In this document: positions 15,995 to 23,351 of the stretch, in pieces
Layout: every line of letters begins with the position of its first letter
Position numbering within the stretch: the stretch's first letter is position 1
Origin: Lachnospiraceae bacterium
GTDB taxonomy: Bacteria; Bacillota; Clostridia; Lachnospirales; Lachnospiraceae
Length of the DNA stretch: 27,914 nt
Assembly: GCA_009774535.1 (NCBI GenBank)
Contig: VSNY01000042.1
Span: 1 to 27,914, forward strand
Reading direction: 5' to 3'
The notes under the pieces: generated by a model
Database searches by the model: none
Seen by the model: the letters and a program-made list of their open reading frames with translations, nothing else
Told to the model about the DNA's origin: nothing
Program-made: the position numbers and the translations under genes

Positions 15995-16023
15995 ACTATA
16001 GCACTGTTTGGAGCATCTGTCAA
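15995..16023 (-). promoter_or_regulatory. Promoter of the dapA-dapB transcript
   Basis: TTGACA (16018-16023), a 17-bp spacer and TATAGT (15995-16000) on the minus strand are near-perfect sigma-A boxes. The predicted start near 15988 lies about 20 nt before the riboswitch. Confidence 0.88.
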
Positions 16024-16030
16024 GGTATGC

Positions 16031-16519
16031 TCAGCTTTTCTCTGCCTGAATCTGATAAATCTCATCTGCCATATCCCTAAGATAGTCCGGCAGCTTCCTT
16101 CCTGTCACAATGATCTGCGTCTCCTCTGCCTTCGCGTCAAACAGGGCCTGCACATCCTCTTTTGTCACCACTGCATGATCAATCACTCCCAGCAGCTCAT
16201 CTAATACCAGAAGGCTGCATTCGTCATTCAAAAGAACCTTCCTGGCAAAATTTACGCCATTTTTAATATTCCGGTTCTCCTCTGTCTTCTCCTGCTCGGA
16301 CAGCTCTTCATAGCGCCCTTCCGATTTTTCAAAATGAAAGATCTTAATTTCCGGCTCCAACCGCTGCATAAACGCCGATTCGGTCGCCATCTTGCCTTTT
16401 AAAAAGTGAATCAAAAATACATTCTTGCCTGCGGTCGCTGTCTGCAGCGCATATCCCAGTGCGGCGGTTGATTTTCCGCGTCCGTCCCCATAATAAATCT
16501 GAACCCTGCCTGAACCCAT
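16031..16519 (-). CDS. cobO: Cob(I)alamin / cob(I)yrinate a,c-diamide adenosyltransferase (CobO/BtuR type)
   Basis: Protein of 162 residues. It transfers adenosyl from ATP to the corrin cobalt, for vitamin B12 synthesis or salvage in the cytoplasm. The P-loop YYGDGRGKSTAALG (9-22) is the family signature, with LLVLDELLGVIDH as the Walker B-like region and IIVTGRKLPDYLRDMAD near the end. The start at 16519 (MGSGRVQ) has AAAGGAGG five bases upstream; the longer frame from 16600 overlaps the promoter. It is slightly short for the family but has all motifs. It stands alone, with no other cobalamin gene in the window, so salvage is more likely than de novo synthesis. Confidence 0.88.
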   Translation of the reverse strand: MGSGRVQIYYGDGRGKSTAALGYALQTATAGKNVFLIHFLKGKMATESAFMQRLEPEIKIFHFEKSEGRYEELSEQEKTEENRNIKNGVNFARKVLLNDECSLLVLDELLGVIDHAVVTKEDVQALFDAKAEETQIIVTGRKLPDYLRDMADEIYQIQAEKS

Positions 16520-16571
16520 AATATCCTCCTTTGGATCGCTCTCCGCTTTGAAACCTGCTTCAGATTCCTTT

Positions 16572-16600
16572 AAGATACCACACCTTTGCAGGAAATGCAA
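16572..16600 (-). promoter_or_regulatory. Promoter of the cobalamin adenosyltransferase gene
   Basis: TTGCAT (16595-16600), a 17-bp spacer and TATCTT (16572-16577) on the minus strand lie about 50 bp before the start codon. No cobalamin riboswitch fits in the short leader. Confidence 0.65.
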
Positions 16601-16639
16601 TTTTTTTATGAAATTTTCAGCATTCTAACAAACGGCTTC

Positions 16640-17281
16640 TTATTCATAGCCCTTTTCTTCCAGATATTCGATCTTGCTGACGGACACTTCATAGGCAACC
16701 CGTTTTTCCGTCTCCAGTTCGTTCAGTTTTTTCACATATTCACGGCTCTGTATCCTGCCCCAGATCTGCACATGAGCGCCTACGGAAAAGCCGGATGCAA
16801 ACCGCGCGTTCCTGCCCCAGCAAATGCACGGAATGTAGTCCGATTTGCCGTAAGAACGGTTTACCGCAATCAGCAGGTCGGCAATCTCACGCCCAAGCGG
16901 CGTCTTGCGGTAAATCGGCTCTTTGCAGATATAACCGTCCAGGAAGATTTGATTACTTTTTACGTCCTCTTCCTCCTGCTCCATAAATTCCAGTTCCCTT
17001 GCAAATACAGACAATACAAGACGGTTCTTTTTTTCCTCATGGCGGTTGTAAGAACGGAACTGGCCAGTTACATAGATGTACTGGCCAATATAATTCTGTG
17101 TTGTGTCGATCAGCCGCTCCGATACCATAACCGGAATATAGTCCACAAAATTACTCAGCCTGTTCACGGATACATCTACCATGTAAAAGCCCTCTCCATA
17201 CACCTCGTGGCTGAACTCAAAATCAGACACGATCTTACCCGCAATAGTTACCTGATTGTTTTCAAATATTTTATCTGCCAT
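16640..17281 (-). CDS. Single-stranded DNA-binding protein with two OB folds
   Basis: Protein of 213 residues. Two tandem SSB-like OB domains are visible: the first from NNQVTIAGKIVSDFEFSHEV (about 8-100), the second from NQIFLDGYICKEPIYRKTPL (about 110-205), the latter with the SSB-type pattern of AVNRSYGKSDYIPCICWGRN. It would bind single-stranded DNA in replication or repair. It lacks the acidic C-terminal tip (DDDIPF-like) that typical SSB uses to recruit partners, ending EYLEEKGYE, so it is probably not the main replicative SSB. The start at 17281 follows AAGGAG by about ten bases. A weak promoter (TTGGCA, 15 bp, TAAAAT) lies upstream near 17330-17356. Confidence 0.8.
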   Translation of the reverse strand: MADKIFENNQVTIAGKIVSDFEFSHEVYGEGFYMVDVSVNRLSNFVDYIPVMVSERLIDTTQNYIGQYIYVTGQFRSYNRHEEKKNRLVLSVFARELEFMEQEEEDVKSNQIFLDGYICKEPIYRKTPLGREIADLLIAVNRSYGKSDYIPCICWGRNARFASGFSVGAHVQIWGRIQSREYVKKLNELETEKRVAYEVSVSKIEYLEEKGYE

Positions 17282-17824
17282 GAATTTAAATCTCCTTCCT
17301 CTTTTCAAACGTGACAGTTGATCTGATTTTATGTACTCCTTCTTACTGCCAAGCGGTACTATTTCAGCCCTGCATGCCGGGCCGATTTCAGCTACTACCA
17401 TTGTATTCTTACACCACCGTATTTAGAACCCCGGTACCACTGGCCTTTTGGAAACCCTCTCACCGGACGGGGCGTTTTTAACAAGACAGAATTTACCATT
17501 CCCTCTCTGAAAAACACCGAAAAACCTGTCGATAATATATCGTTTCCAAAATTTCAAAAACTTTTCTATATTTCGCTTTCGTACAATCATTTTTTTTGTC
17601 ATATCGACTAAATTAAGCAAGCGTTGGCAAAAATTCTTGCACCAGGCTGAAAATATGATAAAATGGGCGGGGAACAATTCCGGGGATAAGTATATTATAA
17701 TCGAAAAATCCCGAATCGTCATCTACTATTTATGCGCAAATTTTTGAAATTTTTATAAACCGCATGGGAATTTACGCAAAATAACCAAAAAACCTCTAAA
17801 ATAATCATAGAAAGAAGGATCATT
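17282..17824. other. 543-bp divergent intergenic region between the SSB gene and typA
   Basis: It holds the leader of the SSB-like gene (minus), a typA promoter (plus, 17637-17664) and an AT-rich typA leader. The block 17405-17475 is visibly more GC-rich than its surroundings and contains CCGGT/ACCGG arms on the minus strand; it could be a structured leader, but I recognise no RNA family. No convincing gene lies here. Confidence 0.5.
17637..17664 (+). promoter_or_regulatory. Likely typA promoter
   Basis: TTGCAC (17637-17642), a 16-bp spacer and TAAAAT (17659-17664) with an upstream TG (TGATAAAAT, extended -10). This leaves a leader of about 150 nt before typA. Confidence 0.6.
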
Positions 17825-19654
17825 ATGAAAATTACAAGAGACAACGTCCGTAATATTGCAATTATTGCCCATGTCGACCACGGTAAAACCACGCTCGTGG
17901 ACGAACTTTTAAAACAAAGCGGCGTCTTCCGCGCCAACCAGGAAGTACAGGAACGTGTGATGGATTCCAATGACCTTGAGCGCGAACGCGGCATTACGAT
18001 CCTTTCCAAAAATACCGCTGTTTTTTATAAAGATGTAAAAATCAACATTATTGACACACCTGGACACGCGGACTTCGGCGGCGAAGTAGAACGTGTATTA
18101 AAAATGGTAAATGGTGTCGTACTTGTCGTGGACGCTTTTGAAGGCGCTATGCCGCAGACAAAGTTCGTACTGATGAAAGCTCTGGAACTTGCGCTGCCTG
18201 TCATCGTCTGCATCAATAAAATCGACCGCCCGCAGGCCCGTCCGGATGATGTGATTGACGAAGTACTCGAACTGTTTATGGACCTGGACGCTTCGGACGA
18301 GCAGCTTGATTGTCCGTTTTTGTATGCATCCGCCAAAGACGGCTATGCGGTTCGTAACTTAAACGATGAACGTAAGGACATGACTGCTCTGTTTGAAACC
18401 ATTATCGACTACATCCCTGCTCCACAGGGAGACCCGGACGCCAGCACCCAGGTATTAATCAGTACGATCGACTACAACGAATACGTCGGCCGCATCGGCA
18501 TCGGCAAAGTGGACAACGGCTGCCTGAACATCAACCAGGAAGCCGTCGTGGTCAACCACCATGATCCTGACAAATGCAAAAAGGTCAAAATCAGCAAGCT
18601 GTATGAATTCGACGGCTTAAATAAGGTCGACGTTCAAAAAGCAGAGATCGGTTCCATTGTAGCGATTTCCGGTATCGCGGATATTCATATCGGTGATACA
18701 ATCTGCGCGCCGGGCAGCCCGCAGGCCATTCCGTTCCAGAAAATCTCAGAACCGACCATCGCCATGAACTTTGTCGTCAACGACAGCCCGCTTGCCGGAC
18801 AGGAAGGCAAATATATCACGTCCCGTCATCTGCGCGACCGTCTCTTCCGTGAGCTGAATACAGATATCAGCCTGCGTGTGGAAGAAACTGCGGATACCGA
18901 TGTGTTTAAAGTATCCGGGCGCGGCGAACTGCATTTGTCCGTATTGATTGAGCATATGCGCAGAGAAGGCTACGAATTTGCCGTCAGCAAAGCAGAAGTG
19001 CTGTACAAGACAGACGAAAACGGCAAAACAACCGAACCTATGGAAATCGCCTATGTAGACGTCCCGGATGAATTTACCGGCGCCGTGATTGACAAACTCT
19101 GCCAGCGCAAAGGCGAAATGCGCAATATGCATTCGATCGCAGGAGGCTACACCCGCATAGAATTCCGCATCCCGTCCCGGGGCCTGATCGGCTACCGCGG
19201 GGACTTTCTGACCGATACCAAAGGCAATGGCATTATCAATACGATCTTTGACGGCTACGACGCTTACCGCGGCGATATCCAGTACCGCAAGCAAGGTTCC
19301 CTGATCGCGTTCGAGACGGGGGTATCCATCGCCTATGGCCTTTTCAGCGCCCAGGAACGCGGCCAGCTGTTTATCGGCACCGGAGAAAAAGTCTATTCCG
19401 GCATGGTCATCGGCCAGTGCGCAAAACCGGAAGATATCGAGTTAAACGTATGTAAGAAAAAACATCTGACCAATACCCGCTCCTCCAGCGCAGATGAAGC
19501 GCTGACGCTGACTCCGCCGCGTATTTTAAGTCTGGAGCAGGCGTTAGACTTTATCGATACCGACGAGCTTTTGGAAGTAACCCCGCAAAGCCTGCGCATC
19601 CGCAAACGCATCTTAGATCCTACCATGCGTAAGCGCGCTTCCATAAAAAAATAA
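17825..19654 (+). CDS. typA: Ribosome-associated translational GTPase TypA/BipA
   Basis: Protein of 609 residues, full length for the family. The GTPase domain has G1 AHVDHGKTT (15-23), the switch region with RERGITI, G3 DTPGHADFGGEV and G4 NKIDRP. These are followed by an EF-Tu-like domain 2, the EF-G-like domains III and V (GRGELHLSVLIEHMRREGYE) and the TypA-specific C-terminal domain with SRGLIGYRGDFLTDTKGNG. It binds the 70S ribosome and assists ribosome assembly and stress adaptation. GAAGGA lies five bases before the ATG. It is a single-gene transcript on the plus strand between minus-strand neighbours. Confidence 0.97.
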   Translation: MKITRDNVRNIAIIAHVDHGKTTLVDELLKQSGVFRANQEVQERVMDSNDLERERGITILSKNTAVFYKDVKINIIDTPGHADFGGEVERVLKMVNGVVLVVDAFEGAMPQTKFVLMKALELALPVIVCINKIDRPQARPDDVIDEVLELFMDLDASDEQLDCPFLYASAKDGYAVRNLNDERKDMTALFETIIDYIPAPQGDPDASTQVLISTIDYNEYVGRIGIGKVDNGCLNINQEAVVVNHHDPDKCKKVKISKLYEFDGLNKVDVQKAEIGSIVAISGIADIHIGDTICAPGSPQAIPFQKISEPTIAMNFVVNDSPLAGQEGKYITSRHLRDRLFRELNTDISLRVEETADTDVFKVSGRGELHLSVLIEHMRREGYEFAVSKAEVLYKTDENGKTTEPMEIAYVDVPDEFTGAVIDKLCQRKGEMRNMHSIAGGYTRIEFRIPSRGLIGYRGDFLTDTKGNGIINTIFDGYDAYRGDIQYRKQGSLIAFETGVSIAYGLFSAQERGQLFIGTGEKVYSGMVIGQCAKPEDIELNVCKKKHLTNTRSSSADEALTLTPPRILSLEQALDFIDTDELLEVTPQSLRIRKRILDPTMRKRASIKK

Positions 19655-19711
19655 ATGCAGCGGAACAAATCCTGTTCCTGGATCTTGTTCCTAAAGACAG
19701 CCTTCTCCTGC

Positions 19712-19768
19712 AAAAAACGGATGCCTGTCAGGCCAGACAAACGGCCCTGGCAGCGCGGCATGCCGTTT
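19712..19768 (-). terminator. Terminator of the GNAT gene
   Basis: On the minus strand AAACGGCATGCC pairs with GGCATCCGTTT (one bulged base), with an inner GCCAG/CTGGC hairpin, and ends in a six-T run at 19712-19717. The stem begins in the stop codon of the acetyltransferase. It may also block readthrough from the convergent typA. Confidence 0.7.
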
Positions 19769-20240
19769 ATAAAATCACTTCCATCCCCGTTTTTTGCACC
19801 TTCAGGCCGCATGCTTTATAAAACCGCATCGCTGCTTCATTGCAGGCCCATACGTTTAAGGTCACATTGTAGCACCCTTCCTGCTTTGCAAACGCCAGCA
19901 CCGCATCATACAGCTTCCTGCCGATCTGCTGTCCGCGGATTTGTTCGTCTACGCACAAATCGTCGATATATAAAGTCCTGATATCTGTTAAAATATTGTC
20001 ATTTATATATTGTTTGAATATACAGAACGCATAACCAAGCACCTGCCCGTTTTCATCTGCCGCCACGAAAACAGGCGTATCCCTGTCATGGATAATGTCT
20101 TTTAGCTGTTCATCTGTATACTTTTTCCTTTCCCCTTCCTGAAATAAATCCGGTCGGCCTTTGTGATGGATCTTAAGAACCTGGATTAACAGCTGATTGA
20201 TTCCTTCCAGATCCGATTCCTGTGCCCTGCGAATGAGCAT
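19767..20240 (-). CDS. GNAT family N-acetyltransferase
   Basis: Protein of 157 residues with a complete GNAT fold: IRRAQESDLEGINQLL at the N-terminus, the beta4 strand TLYIDDLCVDEQIRGQQIGRKLYD (about 88-112) carrying the acetyl-CoA pyrophosphate loop RGQQIG, and the motif B end LNVWACNEAAMRFYKACGLK. It acetylates an amine of unknown identity. AGGAGG lies seven bases before the ATG and a strong promoter sits upstream, so it is its own unit, convergent with typA. The sequence alone does not reveal a substrate. Confidence 0.88.
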   Translation of the reverse strand: MLIRRAQESDLEGINQLLIQVLKIHHKGRPDLFQEGERKKYTDEQLKDIIHDRDTPVFVAADENGQVLGYAFCIFKQYINDNILTDIRTLYIDDLCVDEQIRGQQIGRKLYDAVLAFAKQEGCYNVTLNVWACNEAAMRFYKACGLKVQKTGMEVIL

Positions 20241-20309
20241 TTTATCCCCTCCTGTAAATGATATTCAGCAGTCCTTTGCCGTCCGGCAACAGACTACTAA
20301 TCGTTATCT

Positions 20310-20338
20310 ATTGTAGCCGGGTTTGGGCAGAAAGTCAA
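20310..20338 (-). promoter_or_regulatory. Promoter of the GNAT gene
   Basis: TTGACT (20333-20338), a 17-bp spacer and TACAAT (20310-20315) on the minus strand, about 70 bp before the start codon. Confidence 0.8.
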
Positions 20339-20527
20339 TATATTTATGAAAAAACATGAATCATGAAATATCTGCTTTTTTCGACAAAATTCTCTGTTTT
20401 ACTGGATTTTTCAGGGTTTTTAAGCAAAGTGCCGGGCTGGTAGCAGAGCAGAAATACCCATATGCGTTTCTATTTGTCGTAAAACCGCAAAGAAGATGAG
20501 CATGTCTGCCGCTGCATAACATCCTGC

Positions 20528-20570
20528 AAAAAACGGCTTCTGCCGGTATTTCCTACCGTCAAAAGCCGTT
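20528..20570 (-). terminator. Terminator after dapL
   Basis: On the minus strand AACGGCTT (20563-20570) pairs with AAGCCGTT, with an inner CGGTA/TACCG stem, followed by a run of six T. It lies about 25 bp after the dapL stop and ends the dapF-dapL transcript. Confidence 0.85.
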
Positions 20571-20595
20571 CTTGTCAGCAAATAACCAACTGTCC

Positions 20596-21810
20596 TTACA
20601 TTGCCCGGATTCTCTCCAGCGCCGCCACTGTATTTTCATAGCTCCCAAAAGCTGTCAGCCGGAAATACCCTTCTCCGCACGGGCCAAAACCAGATCCCGG
20701 CGTCCCGACGACATTGGCGTTTTCCAGCAAATAATCAAAGAACTCCCACGAACTCATCTTTCCCGGCGTCTTTAACCAGATATACGGTGCGTTCACGCCT
20801 CCATATACCTCATATCCGGCCGCAGACAGCCCTTCTTTGATAACCGCCGCATTTTTCATATAACGGGCGATCTGCTCTTTCAGCTGCGCCTGTCCGGCCG
20901 CGGAATAGACTGCTTCCCCGGCACGCTGGATAATATAAGGCGCGCCGTTATATTTGGTTCCGTGCCGTCTGGCCCACATCCCATGCAAAGAAACTTCCCC
21001 GCACAGCAAAGTCTTCGGCACCACCGTAAAGCCAAGGCGCACGCCGGTAAATCCGGCATTTTTAGAAAAACTGCGGATCTCAATCGCACAGGTCCGCGCG
21101 CCGTTACATTCATAAATCGAATGCGCTACATCCGCCTGCGTAATATACGCCTCATAAGCCGCGTCATAAATAATCACCGCGCCTTTTTCATTGGCGTAGT
21201 CAACCCATGCCTGAAGCTGTGTTTTTGTAATGGTCGTTCCAGTCGGATTATTCGGAATACAAAGATAAATCAAATCCGGCGTTTCTTTTGGAAATTCCGG
21301 CACAAACCCGTTTTCCCTTGTACACGGCATATAAATTACATTGCTCCACATCTGGGCCGCGCTGTCATATACGCCGCAGCGGCCCGCCATTACATTGGAA
21401 TCAATATAAACCGGATAGACCGGATCGGTTACTGCGATCCGGCATTCCGCAGAAAAAATCTCCTGGATATTGCCGGAGTCTGATTTGGCTCCGTCCGAAA
21501 TAAAAATCTCATCTTCCTGTATCTCACAGCCCCTTGCCCGGTAGTCATGATCCGCAATCGCGCGCCGTAAAAAATCATATCCCAGATCCGGCGCATAGCC
21601 GCGAAAAGAATCCGCGTCAGCCATTTCATCTACCGCCTGGTGCAGCGCTTTGATTACAGCTGGTACGATTGGCTGCGTCACGTCTCCAATGCCAAGCCGG
21701 ATCACGTTCCTGTCCGGATGTTCCTGTGTAAATGCTGATACTTTTTTTGCAATGGTACTGAATAAATAGCTGCCTGGCAGCTTTTGATAATGATCATTGA
21801 TCTGAAACAT
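20596..21810 (-). CDS. dapL: LL-diaminopimelate aminotransferase
   Basis: Protein of 404 residues. A fold-type I PLP enzyme that converts tetrahydrodipicolinate directly to LL-diaminopimelate with glutamate as amino donor, replacing the succinylase or acetylase branch. The family start FQINDHYQKLPGSYLFSTIA is clear. PLP residues include the SDGAKSD loop (105-111), PNNPTG (186-191), DAAYEAY (216-222) and the Schiff-base lysine in SFSKNAGFTG (Lys250). I chose the second ATG (21810) because AAGGAG is seven bases from it and only one base from the first. It follows dapF by about 20 bp. Together with dapA, dapB and dapF it gives the DapL variant of the lysine pathway. Confidence 0.96.
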   Translation of the reverse strand: MFQINDHYQKLPGSYLFSTIAKKVSAFTQEHPDRNVIRLGIGDVTQPIVPAVIKALHQAVDEMADADSFRGYAPDLGYDFLRRAIADHDYRARGCEIQEDEIFISDGAKSDSGNIQEIFSAECRIAVTDPVYPVYIDSNVMAGRCGVYDSAAQMWSNVIYMPCTRENGFVPEFPKETPDLIYLCIPNNPTGTTITKTQLQAWVDYANEKGAVIIYDAAYEAYITQADVAHSIYECNGARTCAIEIRSFSKNAGFTGVRLGFTVVPKTLLCGEVSLHGMWARRHGTKYNGAPYIIQRAGEAVYSAAGQAQLKEQIARYMKNAAVIKEGLSAAGYEVYGGVNAPYIWLKTPGKMSSWEFFDYLLENANVVGTPGSGFGPCGEGYFRLTAFGSYENTVAALERIRAM

Positions 21811-21831
21811 ATACATACTCCTTGTAGTTAA

Positions 21832-22728
21832 TTATCTGCTCTGCATCACTGCCGGCAAATCGATTTCTCCGTCAAATACATGAGCCGCAGCCCCTGTCAT
21901 AAAAACAATGTCTGTCTGTGCATCCCATTCGATTTCCAGATCGCCTCCGGTCAGTTTTACCGTAACTTTACGATCCGTAAGACCGTTTAATATACAGGCC
22001 ACGGTAACCGCGCAGGCGCCTGTTCCGCAAGCCAGCGTCTCACCGGAACCTCTTTCCCATACGCGCATTTGTACCGTATGCCTGTCCAGCACTTTTGCAA
22101 ATTCCGTATTGACGCGGTTCGGAAAGCAGCTGTGACGCTCAAACTGCGGCCCGATTTTTTCCAGATCCAGTCCTTCCACCTCGTCGGTAAAAATGACGCA
22201 ATGCGGATTGCCCATCGATACGCATGTCATTTTGTATTCTTTTCCTCCAACGCTGACCGCACAGTCCACAATCTGGTGCCGCTGCGGGCTGTCCTGGCTG
22301 GATGCTGCGGCAGGCTGCGGATACCTGACCGGGATCCTTTCCGGTTCCAGCTGCGGTTTTCCCATATTGACACGTACAAGGACTGCTTTTCCGTCCGCAA
22401 CGGTCAGATCCGCTTCTTTGATTCCAGCCAGCGTTTCAATACGGATACTGGTCTGATCTGTCAAATGGCGGTCATATACGTACTTCGCCACACAACGGAT
22501 CGCGTTTCCGCACATCTCACCTCTGGAACCGTCGGCATTATACATCGCCATCTCAAAATCCGCTTTTTCAGAACCAGAAGGCTGAATTAAAATCAATCCG
22601 TCCGAGCCGATGCCAAAATGCCGGTCGCTGACAAATTTTGCCACTTCCTGCGGCTGCTGCAGCGGCTCTTTCAGACAGTTGACATAGATATAATCGTTGC
22701 CGATTCCGTGCATTTTAGAAAACTTCAT
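21832..22728 (-). CDS. dapF: Diaminopimelate epimerase
   Basis: Protein of 298 residues, a little longer than the usual 270-280. It interconverts LL- and meso-diaminopimelate with two catalytic cysteines, both present: Cys73 in GEMCGNAIRC and Cys234 in LACGTGACA. The N-terminus KFSKMHGIGNDYIYVN is the family signature. The extra length is a Ser/Gln-rich insert at about 138-152 (PQPAAASSQDSPQRHQ) between the two lobes. GGAGG lies seven bases before the ATG. It sits 50 bp after the ANTAR regulator gene with no terminator between, so it may be read from the hisA-glnA transcript. Confidence 0.96.
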   Translation of the reverse strand: MKFSKMHGIGNDYIYVNCLKEPLQQPQEVAKFVSDRHFGIGSDGLILIQPSGSEKADFEMAMYNADGSRGEMCGNAIRCVAKYVYDRHLTDQTSIRIETLAGIKEADLTVADGKAVLVRVNMGKPQLEPERIPVRYPQPAAASSQDSPQRHQIVDCAVSVGGKEYKMTCVSMGNPHCVIFTDEVEGLDLEKIGPQFERHSCFPNRVNTEFAKVLDRHTVQMRVWERGSGETLACGTGACAVTVACILNGLTDRKVTVKLTGGDLEIEWDAQTDIVFMTGAAAHVFDGEIDLPAVMQSR

Positions 22729-22778
22729 CTTTTCACCTCCGTTAACTTACGCACTTCTTACAATACTTTTACAAAAAA

Positions 22779-23342
22779 TCAGACGCATGAGCCGCTGCTG
22801 TCCTGAAGCAGGCTTAGGATCATGCGCGCCGTTTCCGCCAGTCCGGTACCGTTTTCCATACTGCGTTTCTGCAGATAGCGGTGCGCCTGCGCTTCTTCCA
22901 GATGTTCCCGCTCCATCAGCAGCATTTTTGCCTGCGCGATTACCTTGTATTCTTCCGCGGAGCGTGATTTTGGCTGTTTTCTGCGCTGTTTCTTTTTTTC
23001 CGCGTACCGTCTGGCTATTTGGGCCACTGCCTCGAGCAGCTCATGTACTTTTAGCGGCGTACATAGTGTCGTAATCATTGTTTGTGTACATTCTTCCACC
23101 TGACTCCCGGAACCGATCAGCAGCATCTCATACCGCGGCGTCAGATATTCATATAATTCCTGATATACCAGATCCGGCAGACGGCAGGTACAGATAATCA
23201 CCCCGCTGTCCAGCTCGTTTGCCGCCCGCAGCGCCTGCGTCCCGCTGCAGCAGACCGCGTCTACCGTATATCCGCTTTTCACCAAGATACTGCGTACGCT
23301 CTTTGCCTGTTCTATTTTCGGAAAAGCTATTATGATATTCAT
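22779..23342 (-). CDS. ANTAR-domain response regulator (RNA-binding antiterminator type)
   Basis: Protein of 187 residues. The N-terminal half (MNIIIAFPKIEQAKSVRSIL to about 110) is a receiver-like domain; it lacks a clear phosphoacceptor Asp in the usual strand (VIICTCRLPDL has Asp only after the strand), so it may be a pseudo-receiver. A Lys/Arg-rich linker leads to the ANTAR domain at about 128-182 (YKVIAQAKMLLMEREHLEEA, then HRYLQKRSMENGTGLAETAR). ANTAR proteins bind paired RNA hairpins and block termination, often in nitrogen genes. The gene starts nine bases after the glnA stop with a weak site (AGGCGG), so it is co-transcribed and coupled. A role in glnA control is inferred from position. 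Confidence 0.85.
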   Translation of the reverse strand: MNIIIAFPKIEQAKSVRSILVKSGYTVDAVCCSGTQALRAANELDSGVIICTCRLPDLVYQELYEYLTPRYEMLLIGSGSQVEECTQTMITTLCTPLKVHELLEAVAQIARRYAEKKKQRRKQPKSRSAEEYKVIAQAKMLLMEREHLEEAQAHRYLQKRSMENGTGLAETARMILSLLQDSSGSCV

Positions 23343-23351
23343 AGCAGCCGC

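Larger units (their letters stand above)
20241..20595. other. 355-bp intergenic region between the GNAT gene and dapL
   Basis: It contains the GNAT promoter (20310-20338) and the dapL terminator (20528-20570). The middle, about 20340-20525, is AT-rich at first and then mixed, with no ribosome binding site plus ORF, repeat or RNA family that I can recognise. Confidence 0.55.

Noticed and set aside
15827..16204. A 125-codon plus-strand frame over the dapA leader
   Set aside because: It lies antisense to the lysine riboswitch and dapA promoter, which explain the conservation and structure there.
17423..17722. A 99-codon minus-strand frame in the SSB-typA gap
   Set aside because: No ribosome binding site at its ATG, an AT-rich and non-protein-like translation, and it overlaps the typA promoter.
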